Source: Tetraselmis striata (Eukaryota > Chlorophyta > Chlorodendrophyceae > Chlorodendrales > Chlorodendraceae). From it: a stretch of 64,000 nt of DNA. The stretch spans positions 1 through 64,000 of the forward strand of contig VCJN01000558.1 in assembly GCA_006384855.1 (NCBI GenBank). Direction: 5' to 3'. A model generated the notes under the pieces. The model saw only the letters and a list, made by a program, of their open reading frames with translations, was not told the DNA's origin and did no database searches. The first letter of the stretch is position 1; every line of letters starts with the position of its first letter. Positions 11,666 through 22,494 of this stretch are shown here, in pieces. A program made the translations under genes and the position numbers.

Positions 11666-11765
11666 CCTCAGGAGATAAATATCAAGAATTGGTGCAGGAC
11701 GGAAAAAAAAGATCAAGAATTGGTGCATGATCCAGTTGATCCAGTCTTTAATCGATTTAATTGGG

Positions 11766-12008
11766 TCGCTAAACATCGGTGCACCGGTAAATCCAACCCC
11801 TTTAATATCGGTGCACCAGTAAAATCTACCACCGAAATATCGGTGCACCAGTAAAAACCACCACATAAATATCGGTGCACCAGTAAATTCCGTTTCTAAA
11901 TATCGGTGCACCAGGAAATTCCGTGTCTAAATATTGGTGAACCAGAAAATTCCGTGTCTAAATATCGGTGCACCAGTAAATTATGCGAAAATATTGGTGC
12001 ACCAGAGG
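11766..12008 (+). repeat. hAT left subterminal repeat cluster
   Basis: About eight degenerate copies of TATCGGTGCACCAGTAAA are spaced 30-37 bp apart. The GGTGCACC core is its own reverse complement, so each copy can be read in either orientation. Probable transposase-binding array. The variable spacing and the location at transposon ends rule out a CRISPR array. Confidence 0.8.
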
Positions 12009-12606
12009 TGATATATGCAGTGTTAATCGATTTTACTCCCCGAATTTGATGTTAATCTGGAAGAACGGAAATTGTGTCAAGTTCATGCGATGAAAATGAG
12101 CCTCAATTAACATCATCATATTATTATTACACTTTGATCCATGCATCAGGTGGACAGGACGCACACCACATTACTGCAGCATGTGTGATGCGCTAAGTAC
12201 TAAGAAGCATGTATGGGACCAATCCCATACAACTTGGGAAAAAGATTGCGGCCCCTGCCCTCCCCCTTCGTCCGCGGGAATCGTCAATGAGTACAACCCT
12301 CTCCAGGTTGAGTATTATCGACACCTCTCCATGTCAGATGAGTATAACCCTCTCCATGTTGTTAGGGATCATTGGGCAGAAGGTGTAGCGGGAGATGCTT
12401 ATGCGGATATACAAAGTGAATATTGGTGCAATGCATGTGCAAGTGGCTGACTTCATGGTTGTAGCTGTGGATGGCTGCCTGGCTGCGAGCTGTCATGCAC
12501 CCAATGCAGAGAGAGACCATTGATCGTAACATACGGTGCTTACAAGTGATGGTATGCAATACCGACACCACTACCTACACGCAACGACAACACTATGATA
12601 CCACCC

Positions 12607-15600
12607 CTAGTCAAGGTTCTTGTACACAATGAGCGCGTGCTCAAGTGTCGTCTCAGAGGTAGACTTCTTGAAGTCGTTGTGCATTCTGCATGCTGCAGAG
12701 AAGAGGCGTTCCACACCTGCAGAGGTTGCGGGGAAGGCATGGAATTGGCGAGCCATCTTGCTCAGGTGGGGAAAGATGGTCTGCCTGGCCTCCACCAGGC
12801 CAACAAATCAAAGTATGTGCCATCATCATTGATGGGATTGACCTGCAAATAAGAAAAGTTTTTGAGAATCGTTACTTAACATGCATACATACAATCTCAA
12901 AGCATATCAACACATATTTGGCACAATATGCTCAAAACTATTATGCACATCATAACGCGCGCACCTGGGGGAGCTTGAGGTACTCCTCCACCTCCTTCAT
13001 CTGCGTGGCAAGTACCTCTGCTGGGGTCCAAGAGTGCTGAGTTGTTGATGGCACTGGCACAGAAGCCCCGTTGGCAGCTGGAGCCGATGCGGCCAGTCCG
13101 AACAAAGGCATGTTGTCCTGGTCCACTGTGCGCAGCAACAGCTGCATCCCAGCAATCCCTGACAGCTTGGCCTTCTTGACCGGGGCCGCATTGAATGCGG
13201 TGCGCTTGCTGGCAGGTGCTGCGGGAGCTGGAGTAATAGAGGGCGCCGGCGGGGCCCAATCATCCTTGTAGGCGCCTCGCATGTAATTGTACGCATTTGC
13301 ACGCATGAGGCGGCCCGCCCCTGGAAAATCAAAGTTCTTCCATCTGTCCAAAACATACATTGAATACCTTAGCCCCCGGGCAACATACTTTGCAAGGAAT
13401 AGGGAATATACACGCACGAGAATAGTTATACACGAATGAGTGTATTACCTTGGGTCCAAAGCTGTTGCTGTCAACGCGTCCATCCTCTGTGTAAGAGGGG
13501 TTGTTGCTTAGAATGCGTCTCTGAATGGAATCCTTGAAAGTGTTTCGGGACTCCCAGACCTCCATCTCCATGTCCGTTGTCTGTAAGACAAATGCATTTC
13601 GTCGTTTACTTAAGAAAGCTAAGCCAATTTATATGAAAGCATATGGTGATGTAGCTTCTCATTCAATAACCAGCTGGTAGACCACACCTACCTTTAGATG
13701 AAGCACCTCGCCGTCGATGAGGGCCACAGCAGTGGCATCCTCATCCATGGCAGCATGCAAGGATCCAAACATAGGCAACACACAGCTGAAGGTAGGCACG
13801 CTGGTGGCCTCCATCATGGTCAGCATTTGCGCCACCGGGCCATAGGTAATTCCCTACAATGGTAATCATTTGACGGTCAGCTGCTATTAAGGGAGGATCC
13901 ACTAGCAAAATTGCATGCAATAAACGCTTGGATGGGCAACAAGGTAACATGGCAACAAGGGGGGGGGGTTACCAACTGTTGAGCCAACACCATCTCCGCA
14001 TCTGGCATGAGATGATACTGGAAGGTAGTCCCATCGTCATTCTCGGCACAATCGCTGGGAGCATTCCTGCTGTACCTCCTCCAAAGGTCTTGTGTGCCAC
14101 CCACCCATTGGAACAGCGGGATGATGCCTCCCCAGCGGCACTCCGAGCACCTACCGCGGTGGCTTCGTCACCTTGACACGCTGCTGCGCTGCAACCTCCT
14201 CCAGCTTCCTCCACCCCTTTGAAGAGCGGGTAAAGTGGGCAGAGATGCCCTTCACCTATGAGGGCAGCAGAGTATCATCCCGTTAGTCAGCTGCACAACG
14301 CAGTGTGGCATAAATGGGCAATGAAAAAACATCAACATCAGGGAACAACTTGACCTTTCTCACAATGTAAGCGACTACAGGGGGCTTCAACGCATCCTTC
14401 AAACCGTTGCTCAGGCGATGATCCACACATGAACCACCTTCAAAGTCCTCAAAAGCCTTAACCATGTTACTGCCTTCATCGATGCAAATTCCAAAAGCCT
14501 CATCCCCGACAATGTCAACAGCTACTTGTGTGTCGGTGGCCTTGGAGTACTTGCCAATCCCCATTCCAGCAAGTGCGACCTTGGCGGCAGCAACAATCTG
14601 TTTGCCGTTGTGCTCCACCTGCAACAATATAGTATTAAATTAAGCCCCGCTATTGATATCATAACAGGTCCACCCTACCTTCGGCCATGTATTCAGGTTT
14701 ATAGCTGGATAGATACCGCATCATACCTATGGCCATGGGCGGCACTCATCTGCGGGGATATGTTAAGGTAGCTGGACAGATAGCGCACCCTACCTACTGG
14801 CATGGGTGGCACTCTGCGGGGATACATACAGGTAGCTGGACAGTTATCGCATCCTACCTACGGCCCTGGCTGGGCGGCACTCTGCGGGGATACAGTAAGG
14901 TAGCTGGACAGTTAGCGCATCATGGCTACAGCCCTAGCCGGCACGCGTCGTCACTGGTCAGCATACTATGCGGGGCTATCTTACAGTAGCAGCAACAAAG
15001 GTAATAGGGAATAGATGCAACTGAGGTTACCTGACTGAATGGCTTGGCAAAGAGCAGCTTCTCCTTAAGCTCGAAGTCAGGTGTTATCCAGTAGGCCATG
15101 ATGGCCAAGATGGAGATGCCGTTTTCTCCCCAGATGTCCGCAGCTAGGGAGACTGACAAGCGCTCCTTCTGTAGGTCTTCAATCTCCTCCTGCAGGATGT
15201 GAAGGCAGATAAAGTGAGTGGGCATGAACGGTGTGCCCTTGGTTCAGATGAGGCACAAGGGGTAGATGGAGGAAAGGGGGACATGGAGGGAGGCTACCAA
15301 CCTTTAGCTGGAGAATGTTCTCCACCGACATCTCCAGGATCATCTTGTTAACCGTGGATGCCATGGGCCCGGAGTATCGTCCATGTGTAAGCAACTGTGT
15401 GGAAAAATAGCATTAACGTTAGTAAATAAATGGGAGGGGGTTGGGCAACGGAAAGGCATAGGAAGCGAGAATGGGCTTGTACCTTTAGGAACTCCCGCAG
15501 ATACTGGTCGCGCTCCGTGATGCTGTGAGGCATGCAGCTCTTGACGATCCACTTCACAGCAGCTGCGTCGTAGTCGCGCTTCACGTCATCGGGAAGCTTG

Positions 15601-16582
15601 GTGAGCTTGACAGCCTCGGCGACAGGGGCAGGCTTGTTGAAACCCCCCGCGTCCTTCTTGAAGATGGCCTTAAGTGCGATCTGTCGGCATACGGACAACG
15701 GCGGCGAGGGATCGGCAAGAAAGTCGAATACTATTTTTTTCCATATGGGTGCGCCGCGGGGGAGGGTGTCAGCGGCGCACCTTGCCGCCCATCGCATCGT
15801 CGACTAGGTTGTCGGAATGCTTGCGGATGAGGTGGTTGATCAGGTTCGTTATGTTGCAAAACGCCATGGTGGTGCGGCAGAGACTGCATGTGCTGTAGAG
15901 GTAGCCGTCCTCTCCGCGGAACTTCTTGCTGAAGTAGTTCCAGACGATGGACTTGCGGGGCTGCACTGTCGCGCGACGATTGGCCGCCGCAGCAGGCGCT
16001 GCACATGGCGAGCGGATCAGCAACTTTAGCTACAAAGGTAGAAAGGGCAGGGGGCGGGGCCGTAAAGGGGTTCAGCGCGGGGGATCTCACCAGGAGCGGG
16101 TTCGGGATTCTCCGGATTTTCATCGCCGACGAGTAGCACCTCCTGGGCGTTGGTCGCCTCGTCACTGGTAAGGCCATCCTGTGGGAGGCTGCGAATGCTT
16201 GAGGATCCCGGATCAGACACAGTGTTATTAGGGCGCTTGGCACTGGGGCGCCCGACGCCCAGGGCACGCCTACCCTCGAGGAACTCGTCGATCTTTGACA
16301 GGCTCTCGTCGTCCTCCATGTGAGAAGCAGGCTCCGTGGTATCCGCCTTGTCGCATAGTCCCTCTCATCGCGCGATGTAGTGCTCCACACCCTTGCGCGT
16401 TACTTGCGCAAGGATCTTCTCGACCTTGTACGCCTCGCGCCCGTTGTATGCATCCGCGAAGCTGATGGGAGTGCGCTTGGGTCCATCTGGGGCGCCTTTG
16501 GGGTCCAAGGTGGGAGCCTTCGCAGGAGGAGTGCAATCTGCGGGCGCCCGCGCTTCCTGGCCATCGTTTGAACTCGTGACAC
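12607..16582 (-). pseudogene. hAT transposase with N-terminal chromodomain-like region
   Basis: Transcribed from about 16.58 kb to the TAG at 12,607. In order: a chromodomain-like stretch (AYKVEKILAQVTRKGVEHY ... KADTTEPASHMEDDESLSKI, 16,440-16,270); a linker exon 16,091-16,319; a BED zinc finger (WNYFSKKF, CSLC, HLIRKH, near 15,790-15,960); clean exons 15,483-15,680, 15,302-15,394, 15,031-15,189 and 14,355-14,618; further pieces to 13,000; and the hATC dimerisation domain (FPHLSKMARQF, SAGVERLFSAA, 12,795-12,607). SLAADIW and CIDEGSNMVKAF mark the RNase H-like catalytic core. Damage: TGA at 16,365-16,367 where chromodomains have Trp, and frame changes near 16,540, 14,160 and 12,795. The catalytic protein is clear; the chromodomain is inferred from pattern. 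Confidence 0.8.
14690..14990 (+). repeat. ~75-bp tandem repeat in a transposase intron
   Basis: About four diverged units share GGTAGCTGGACAG, GCATCCTACCT and GGCGGCACTCTGCGGGGATA. They lie in the intron between transposase exons 15,031-15,189 and 14,355-14,618. Confidence 0.8.
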
Positions 16583-17046
16583 GGGCGTACGGTATTAAAA
16601 CTGCTACCGGCGCGCGGCTGCTTGACGCGCCACTATTGCTGACGAGTACTGCACAAAGTATTGGAAAATCGCGGCCGAATAAACCCGGTGAAGCACGGCG
16701 AATAAACCCGCCAGGGGTTTATATCCTCCGCGCCCGCGCCCTCACCTGGTTCCAGCCGATTGATCTCACCGGGGGAAACCCTTCCAGCACCCTGACCGCG
16801 CCCAACAACCGCGTTGCGGTCTACCATATGGGATCGTGAGGGGTTGATCCACCGAAGTTTATCTGTTTAATATGTACCGTCCGATAATCTCAGTGGTCAT
16901 TTCATTGCCGTCGAGGCGTCGATGCAATTGGGGAGCAATGATCCCGCAATTGTCCAACAGTGGCCGTCAGATCGTGGTTACCACGCATCGTCACGACCGA
17001 AGCCGTCGATGACACATGTCTCCCACTGTGGCTGATTCTCGGTTGA

Positions 17047-17410
17047 TTCTTGGTGCACCAGTCGTTGATTCAATTACGCAGATAAATATTGGTGCATCGG
17101 TATAATATGCGATTAAATGTTGGTGCATCAGTAAATGTCGGCACCGAAGTATCGGTGCACCAGTAAATACTGGCACCGAAACATCGGTGCACCAGTAAAT
17201 ACCGGTACCTTAATATCGGTGCACCAGTAAATTCCGCCAGCTAAATATCGGTGCACAGAATATTACAGCCCAATAAATATCGGTGCACCAGTAAATTCCG
17301 GCACCTAAATATTGGTGCACCAGTAAATCTACCACGTAAATATCGGTGTACCAGTAAATTCCGCGCCTAAATATTGATTCTTGGTGCGATTCACGATCTG
17401 TCTGGTGCAC
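17047..17410 (+). repeat. hAT right subterminal repeat cluster
   Basis: About ten copies of the same ATCGGTGCACCAGTAAAT-type repeat as at 11,766-12,008, some mutated in the core. This mirrors the left cluster just inside the right TIR. Confidence 0.8.
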
Positions 17411-17433
17411 CATGATTCGACCTTTCATTGATT

Positions 17434-17450
17434 CTTGATGCGGAGCCTTA
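17434..17450 (-). repeat. hAT right terminal inverted repeat
   Basis: Reverse complement TAAGGCTCCGCATCAAG pairs with 11,649-11,665. It is followed by AAAAAGCG, the imperfect partner of the left target duplication. Confidence 0.8.
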
Positions 17451-17458
17451 AAAAAGCG

Positions 17459-17844
17459 GTACTGCTGGCGCTATGGGCGGTCAAGGTGTCGGTGGTCGAC
17501 ATACAGTCGTGGGCATACTAGAAGCTAGAGCATGCATGGGCAATGGGCCGCGCGATGTGCGCGTCGCGTTGCCGGAGGGGCATATTGGACCAACGGCGCG
17601 AAGCGCATACCATATCATAAATTCGGGCAGTTTTCGCAATGTCGTACAAATTACTGCAAGAAGTGATGTGAGTCTTTATCGTCGTCAGAAGAGTCGTTGT
17701 CGGAGTGATGATTGGTACGTTTATTGGTGAGGGGGTGACATTGACTTGGTGGCTGCCCCTGAGTTGGGAGCCCCTCCTCAGCTTCTGATGGGGCAGAGCT
17801 CGCACACTCCTTCGGAGTGGCAGCATGCAACTCATCAGGGAGAT
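17459..17844. other. Unassigned sequence right of the hAT element
   Basis: No gene or repeat was recognised. A minus-strand ORF that overlaps it has no recognisable motif. Confidence 0.4.
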
Positions 17845-18344
17845 ACTAGCCTCCCAGCCTGTCTCTTGATTACATTGTAATGGCCCGTAAAAGTAAAGTA
17901 AAGTAATGGCCCGTAATCGCGATTTTCCCACAAAATAGGCTTGTAATCGCTGTATATACCGTGTAATCGCCACTTTTCTGCTAGGCTCGGTAGTCGCAAT
18001 GAAGTGCCCGCCGGCCTGCATTCCGTAATGTTGCTACCAGTACCATTCGTGCCGTCCCCATAGTATATTGGGCCCAATCGCGCCTCGCGCGCCTACCCGT
18101 AATCTTTGGGACTTCCGCCATGCTGTACTTTAACGCCTCACAATAAACTCCGCGACGACTCGCAACGGCCAACGCCCAACGGCATCGTACGGTAGGGCTG
18201 AAACCTGATTCTTTTTACAGCAGGTGCGGGCGGGCAGTTCACCATCGCAGTAGCGCCAGTGAGTAGCTCCTACCCACCCCCACACGCTGCAAGCGGCCGG
18301 CGCCAAGTACTGGTGTGCCATCGGACGTCGCACCTCCAAGCGCC
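17845..18344 (+). repeat. Dispersed ~470-bp repeat, copy 1
   Basis: Collinear with 22,030-22,494. Shared blocks include ATCGCGATTTTCCCAC, CATAGTATATTGG, TGTACTTTAACGCCTCACAA, TGGTGTGCCAT and CTCCAAGCGCCGTATT. This copy ends abruptly in AT-rich DNA. Its ORFs do not match those of copy 2. Confidence 0.8.
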
Positions 18345-18640
18345 GTATTATATGTTATATATAATTACATATTTACATTAATATTATATATCATATATAT
18401 AATAATATAGATCATAATATGTATATTTATATAATTTATAAGTGTACATAATTCATAATATAACATATATAATAGATTTATATTTATTTAATGAATTATT
18501 TATATCATATTATAAATATAAATAATATATTATTTATTTAATATGTTATTTATATTATAAATAATGTATTATTTTTATTATTTATATACTAATAAATACA
18601 TAATATAATATACAACAAATATAATATATTCCTCGCTTAC
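18340..18640. repeat. AT-rich low-complexity block
   Basis: About 300 bp built almost entirely of A and T (ATATAATAT/TTATTTA words) follows directly on the end of dispersed-repeat copy 1. It contrasts sharply with the GC-rich surroundings. Confidence 0.85.
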
Positions 18641-18734
18641 TCCATATGAAGTAATAACTTGACAGTTGAATCAGCGATGCGTCGATTTTTCAGAAAATTT
18701 TAGAAGAACGGGTTATATATCACTGGCCTACAGT

Positions 18735-19010
18735 TCCATGAATTGCATTGCCAGCGCTTTGAAGTAGTCGCTACCACCAGCGAGCGTTTGCATTGCCAGC
18801 GCTTGAAGTACCAGAGTTTTTTTTTCCATTACCGCCAGCAGCGAGTAGCGAGTCTCAGTACCAGTACCAGCAATACCAGTAGTACCAGCAGCGAGTAGCG
18901 AGTACCAGTATATCAGAAGCGAGCGTTCGCATTGCCAGCGCTATGAAGTACCAGAGTTTTTTTTTCCATCACCAGCAGCGAGTAGCGAGTACCAGTACTC
19001 ATAGCATCCC
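18735..19010 (+). repeat. Interspersed CAGCGAGTAGCGAGTACCAG repeats
   Basis: Two larger units (each containing CATTGCCAGCGCT, GAAGTACCAGAG, a run of nine T, CCAT and CAGCAGCGAGTAGCGAGT) and several short CAGCGAGTA/ACCAGTA copies. No coding sense seen. Confidence 0.75.
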
Positions 19011-22000
19011 ACCCGTGAGATCGTAATCGGACGGCTGTGTAATTAAGGACCGTGGGCGGGCGGGTGGGGGGGTGGGTGGATTATAGTACTTAGTGGCATA
19101 TAGTACTTCATTACAGTAGATAAGCGCTTTAGTCATGCACCCATAGGCCCGATCCGCTGCACCACACGGGTACCCGTAGGGCAATAAAGCTCACCGCCGA
19201 AAAATCGACGCTTCGCTGGATAATACAGGTAGAGCTAGTCGATCGCACACCGGTTCGCGTAGGTACTCGTTTCTGAAGACCGCAAACGGGTCTCAAATCC
19301 GAGATGTGTAGCTGGCAACGCTTTTTGGCTACGTGGCACGCGCTACGTGCGTATAATTAGCACGTGACCGCTCGCGCTGCTCCCTCATCATCCCGCCGTC
19401 AGCCCCATCCTTGCCCGCGACACACAAGACGAGGCACATGAAGGCCACCACATGCCTACGTTAGGGCGCTGCTACTGCGGTATGCGCGTGATGGTGCCGG
19501 CCGGTGTGTCCGATTGGCATCGGTGGGGCGGGATGGGTTGGCGAGACGGGTGGTCACGTGGGCTCTGAGTTTTGATCAAATGACGGTATATTTGACTATG
19601 TCAACCGGATACTAATTATTACTCTTTTCGGTACCTGCATCTGAGGATTGTGACCCCGCTATACATAGCTTCTATTTATTTCATTTATTTAGCGAGTACC
19701 CGGGGAACCGGTGTGCGTCATATCGTTCCTACATCACGCAATTGATAGGGATGACGACATGTATACCAGTACAGCGCGTGGCGCGCACCGCACGTGTGAT
19801 GAGTAAGGAGTATTTCGGCGGTTTCGCCGACAACCCGACGGACCTTGCCACCATCTTCATACGAAACCTCGAAATCGATATGTCGGTCCTGGCATCTAGA
19901 CCTATCCCTTGGCTCACCCGTTCTAGCAGGTCGCCAGGTCGAGGCGCTTAGGTAGTTATAGCCTTGCATTGGTATGTGCCCGGATTGGGGGTGGAGGTGG
20001 TTTCAAGAAATTGATTACATCGATTTCGCACACCTCGAGCAATATTGATATCTACCGGACAATACTAAATACTTGGTATTGTATGAGCGTCCGCGCGATT
20101 TTGGAATACCGTTCCCGCGCGTGTCGCCGCCCAGATGCCGGCCGCGTCGCACAGCACAAGCGGCCAATACGAGTGCAGCGGCCCCGCCCGTCGTCTACCA
20201 CCAATGCTTGGCATCTGATTAGGGGACGAGTGCGAGATCTAGTCAAGCCACATCCCGGTAGGCCTCCTGCGTCTCGTCGATGGTACGATGCCGCCCCCCT
20301 CATCAGCGCGACGTCTACTCGCAGCCTCGATACTATAATATCTACTACTCTCGAAGCATATAATATCCTCCGCACGTTAACTAATGTTCACCATCTGCAG
20401 CACGTGCCCGCCGGCAAGGCACCCCACCCACTCCGTTGTCTACGAACCCCCCCCCCCCCCCCCCGGGCATACAAGCAGCATATCGGCACGGACGCAACGT
20501 AAGCATGTCACATGGGACCCTTTGGGAAGCAACCTTGCATTTTATGTATGCTAGAGTCGCCGGGGGGGGGGGGGGGGGGTGATATATTGCCGGTGCACCA
20601 GAGATGCAAACCTTATATTGTGTTGGGCATGCTCGTTGTGTCGGAAGTGGCGTTGACCTCATGGCGCGGGACCCGCTCCAGGAAGTACCGGAACACCGTT
20701 AGTTGCCCCCCCCGACCATATGCTCCATGGATAGCCACGTGATGCAGCAATCTTGCGAGCCAATAACGAGAAGAATGCGCATCGACTGCGCGATATTGTG
20801 CATGGCCATGTGCCCAAGTTTGCGAAATTACGGGTATGCGAAATTTCTGACAATACTCTTGCTTAGCTTGTATGATGATGAGTGAACCAATTTTGCCCTC
20901 GAAATACTATCCGGCCTCGTGGTCGGTCCGGTCGCCACATTACGTATCCGAATTAGGCAGTCCGTTGGGCGCGGGCCGCGGCCGGCACCCCTATTTCGCT
21001 CTTCTCGGCTGCTCGGGCGGGTCAATCTAGCTCTCTCCACCGCATGCGGTCGCCAACGCGGTCTTCACATGCCTCAGGGCCAGCCAACGTTGCCCCATGC
21101 CATCGAAGTGACGCTACCGAGTGGTGTCAGGTCGTCCGGAGTGAGTCGAGCCACCCTAGCCTCACGCGCTGCGCGGGCGGGCGCGATTAGTCCGCAATCG
21201 CACTGTGCATTCGAAAGGAAGGGAGGACGATTACTGACGATTACTAGCACAGTGTGTCCGCATATGCGAAGGGCGTTCATGTGCGACCTTCCGCCCGGCG
21301 GCAGAAGACGGTGTGTAGCCCGATATATAACCCCGCCGCCGATGCCCCGATCATGAGTGCCGGGCAGCCCGCCACTCCCGTAGATGGAGCAGACCAAGCT
21401 GCCAGAGCTCGCCCTCATGCAGTACCTCGCGGTTTTGTGACATTATGGTGCGCTATTGGGCGACACAACGTCACTCGCGCGGACAAGCACCGGAGGACTG
21501 AGGTGAAGCCCGTTTTTCAAGTTGTAGCTAGGTGGTGGCTTCAAAATCCATACCAAGAAGAACATATGGGATATGAACTCCAACACTTTCAGCTTGCGTG
21601 GCAAGAGCGGGCAACAGATCGCCACGGATGATCTCTGGTGCTGCCGGAACTGCTATCAGAGCTCAGACCACACGGAGTGTGGGCGTCGGTGGCCCAAGTC
21701 TTGGAACTCAAGGACGGGTGGGGCATTTTCCGTTTGGGATGGCAGCACGCCGTGCACTCGCCAAGAGCTCGCGCTTGATATCGATGGTGGCGAGTTTGAT
21801 TTCCACTTGGTGTTTGGGGGGGGAGGGGGGGGTGCCACGCGGCCGGTCGCATGCGGGGGGCGGGCGGGCAGGGGGGGGGGGGGGGGGGGGGGGGTTGGTT
21901 CCGGGGTTTCGAGTCTGGTTCGAATGTGATGACTTGCATTCAGTGATCGCGTTCCGGATTCCGTATCCATAATTGATTCGACTAGTTGCCAGTCTGGTTT

Positions 22001-22029
22001 CCATGGATCTCGAGTAGGCGAGTGGTGTC
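19011..22029. other. Gene-poor stretch with homopolymers
   Basis: No supported gene. It holds a C-run near 20,448-20,464 and G-runs near 20,562-20,578, 21,818-21,832 and 21,869-21,894. A plus-strand frame at 21,573-21,810 includes CCRNC...C but matches no family I recognise. The 19,969-20,502 ORF (177 codons) has no recognisable domain. Confidence 0.45.
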
Positions 22030-22494
22030 GCACTAGCCTCCCGGACTGTCTCGTAATTATATTGTAATGGCCCGTAATCGCGATTTTCCCACGGAATGGG
22101 CGTGCAATCGCCGTATATCCCGTGTAATCACTTTTCTGCTCGGCTTGGTAGTCGCAATAATGTGCCCGGCTTGCCCGCGTTCCGTAATATGATACCATTA
22201 GCATGTTGTGCCATCCCCATAGTATATTGGACCCACGTCGCGCCTCGCTCTGCCACCCGTAATCGTTGGGACTTTCGCCACACTGTACTTTAACGCCTCA
22301 CAAGCTCCGTGACGACGCAACGCCCAACGGTACCCTAGGTCTCAAACCGGCCAAGTTGCAGTCGCGCAGACACTTTTCCATGCATCGCAGCAGCGTGAGC
22401 GCCAATGACTAGCCCCTACCAACCCCCGCCGCTGCGAGCTGCCGGTGCTGAGTAGTGGTGTGCCATGGCGCGTCGCAACTCCAAGCGCCGTATT
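22030..22494 (+). repeat. Dispersed ~470-bp repeat, copy 2
   Basis: Collinear with 17,845-18,344, about 80% identical by eye with small indels. It immediately precedes the first coding block of the CACTA-like element, so it may be that element's 5' terminal region, with copy 1 a detached fragment. Confidence 0.8.

Larger units (their letters stand above)
11649..17450 (-). mobile_element. Complete but mutated hAT DNA transposon
   Basis: The element is 5,802 bp, bounded by terminal inverted repeats (left TAGGGCTCCGCATCAAG, right complement TAAGGCTCCGCATCAAG, 16 of 17 identical) and a near-perfect 8-bp target duplication. Inside both ends sit clusters of a short repeat with the palindromic core GGTGCACC, the expected subterminal transposase-binding zone. 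A multi-exon transposase gene runs on the minus strand through the middle, ending in a hAT dimerisation domain. Frameshifts and a stop in the transposase suggest this copy is no longer autonomous. Confidence 0.85.

Noticed and set aside
11766-12008. CRISPR-like array of short repeats
   Set aside because: Repeats are degenerate, spacing varies, a mirrored cluster lies at the other end of a transposon, and the host is eukaryotic.
19969-20502. 177-codon ORF as a possible gene
   Set aside because: No recognisable motif, crosses a C-run, no homologous copy in the window.
21869-21960. tRNA-like GGTTCGAATG box after a poly-G tract
   Set aside because: No acceptor stem, D-arm or anticodon arm could be folded around it.
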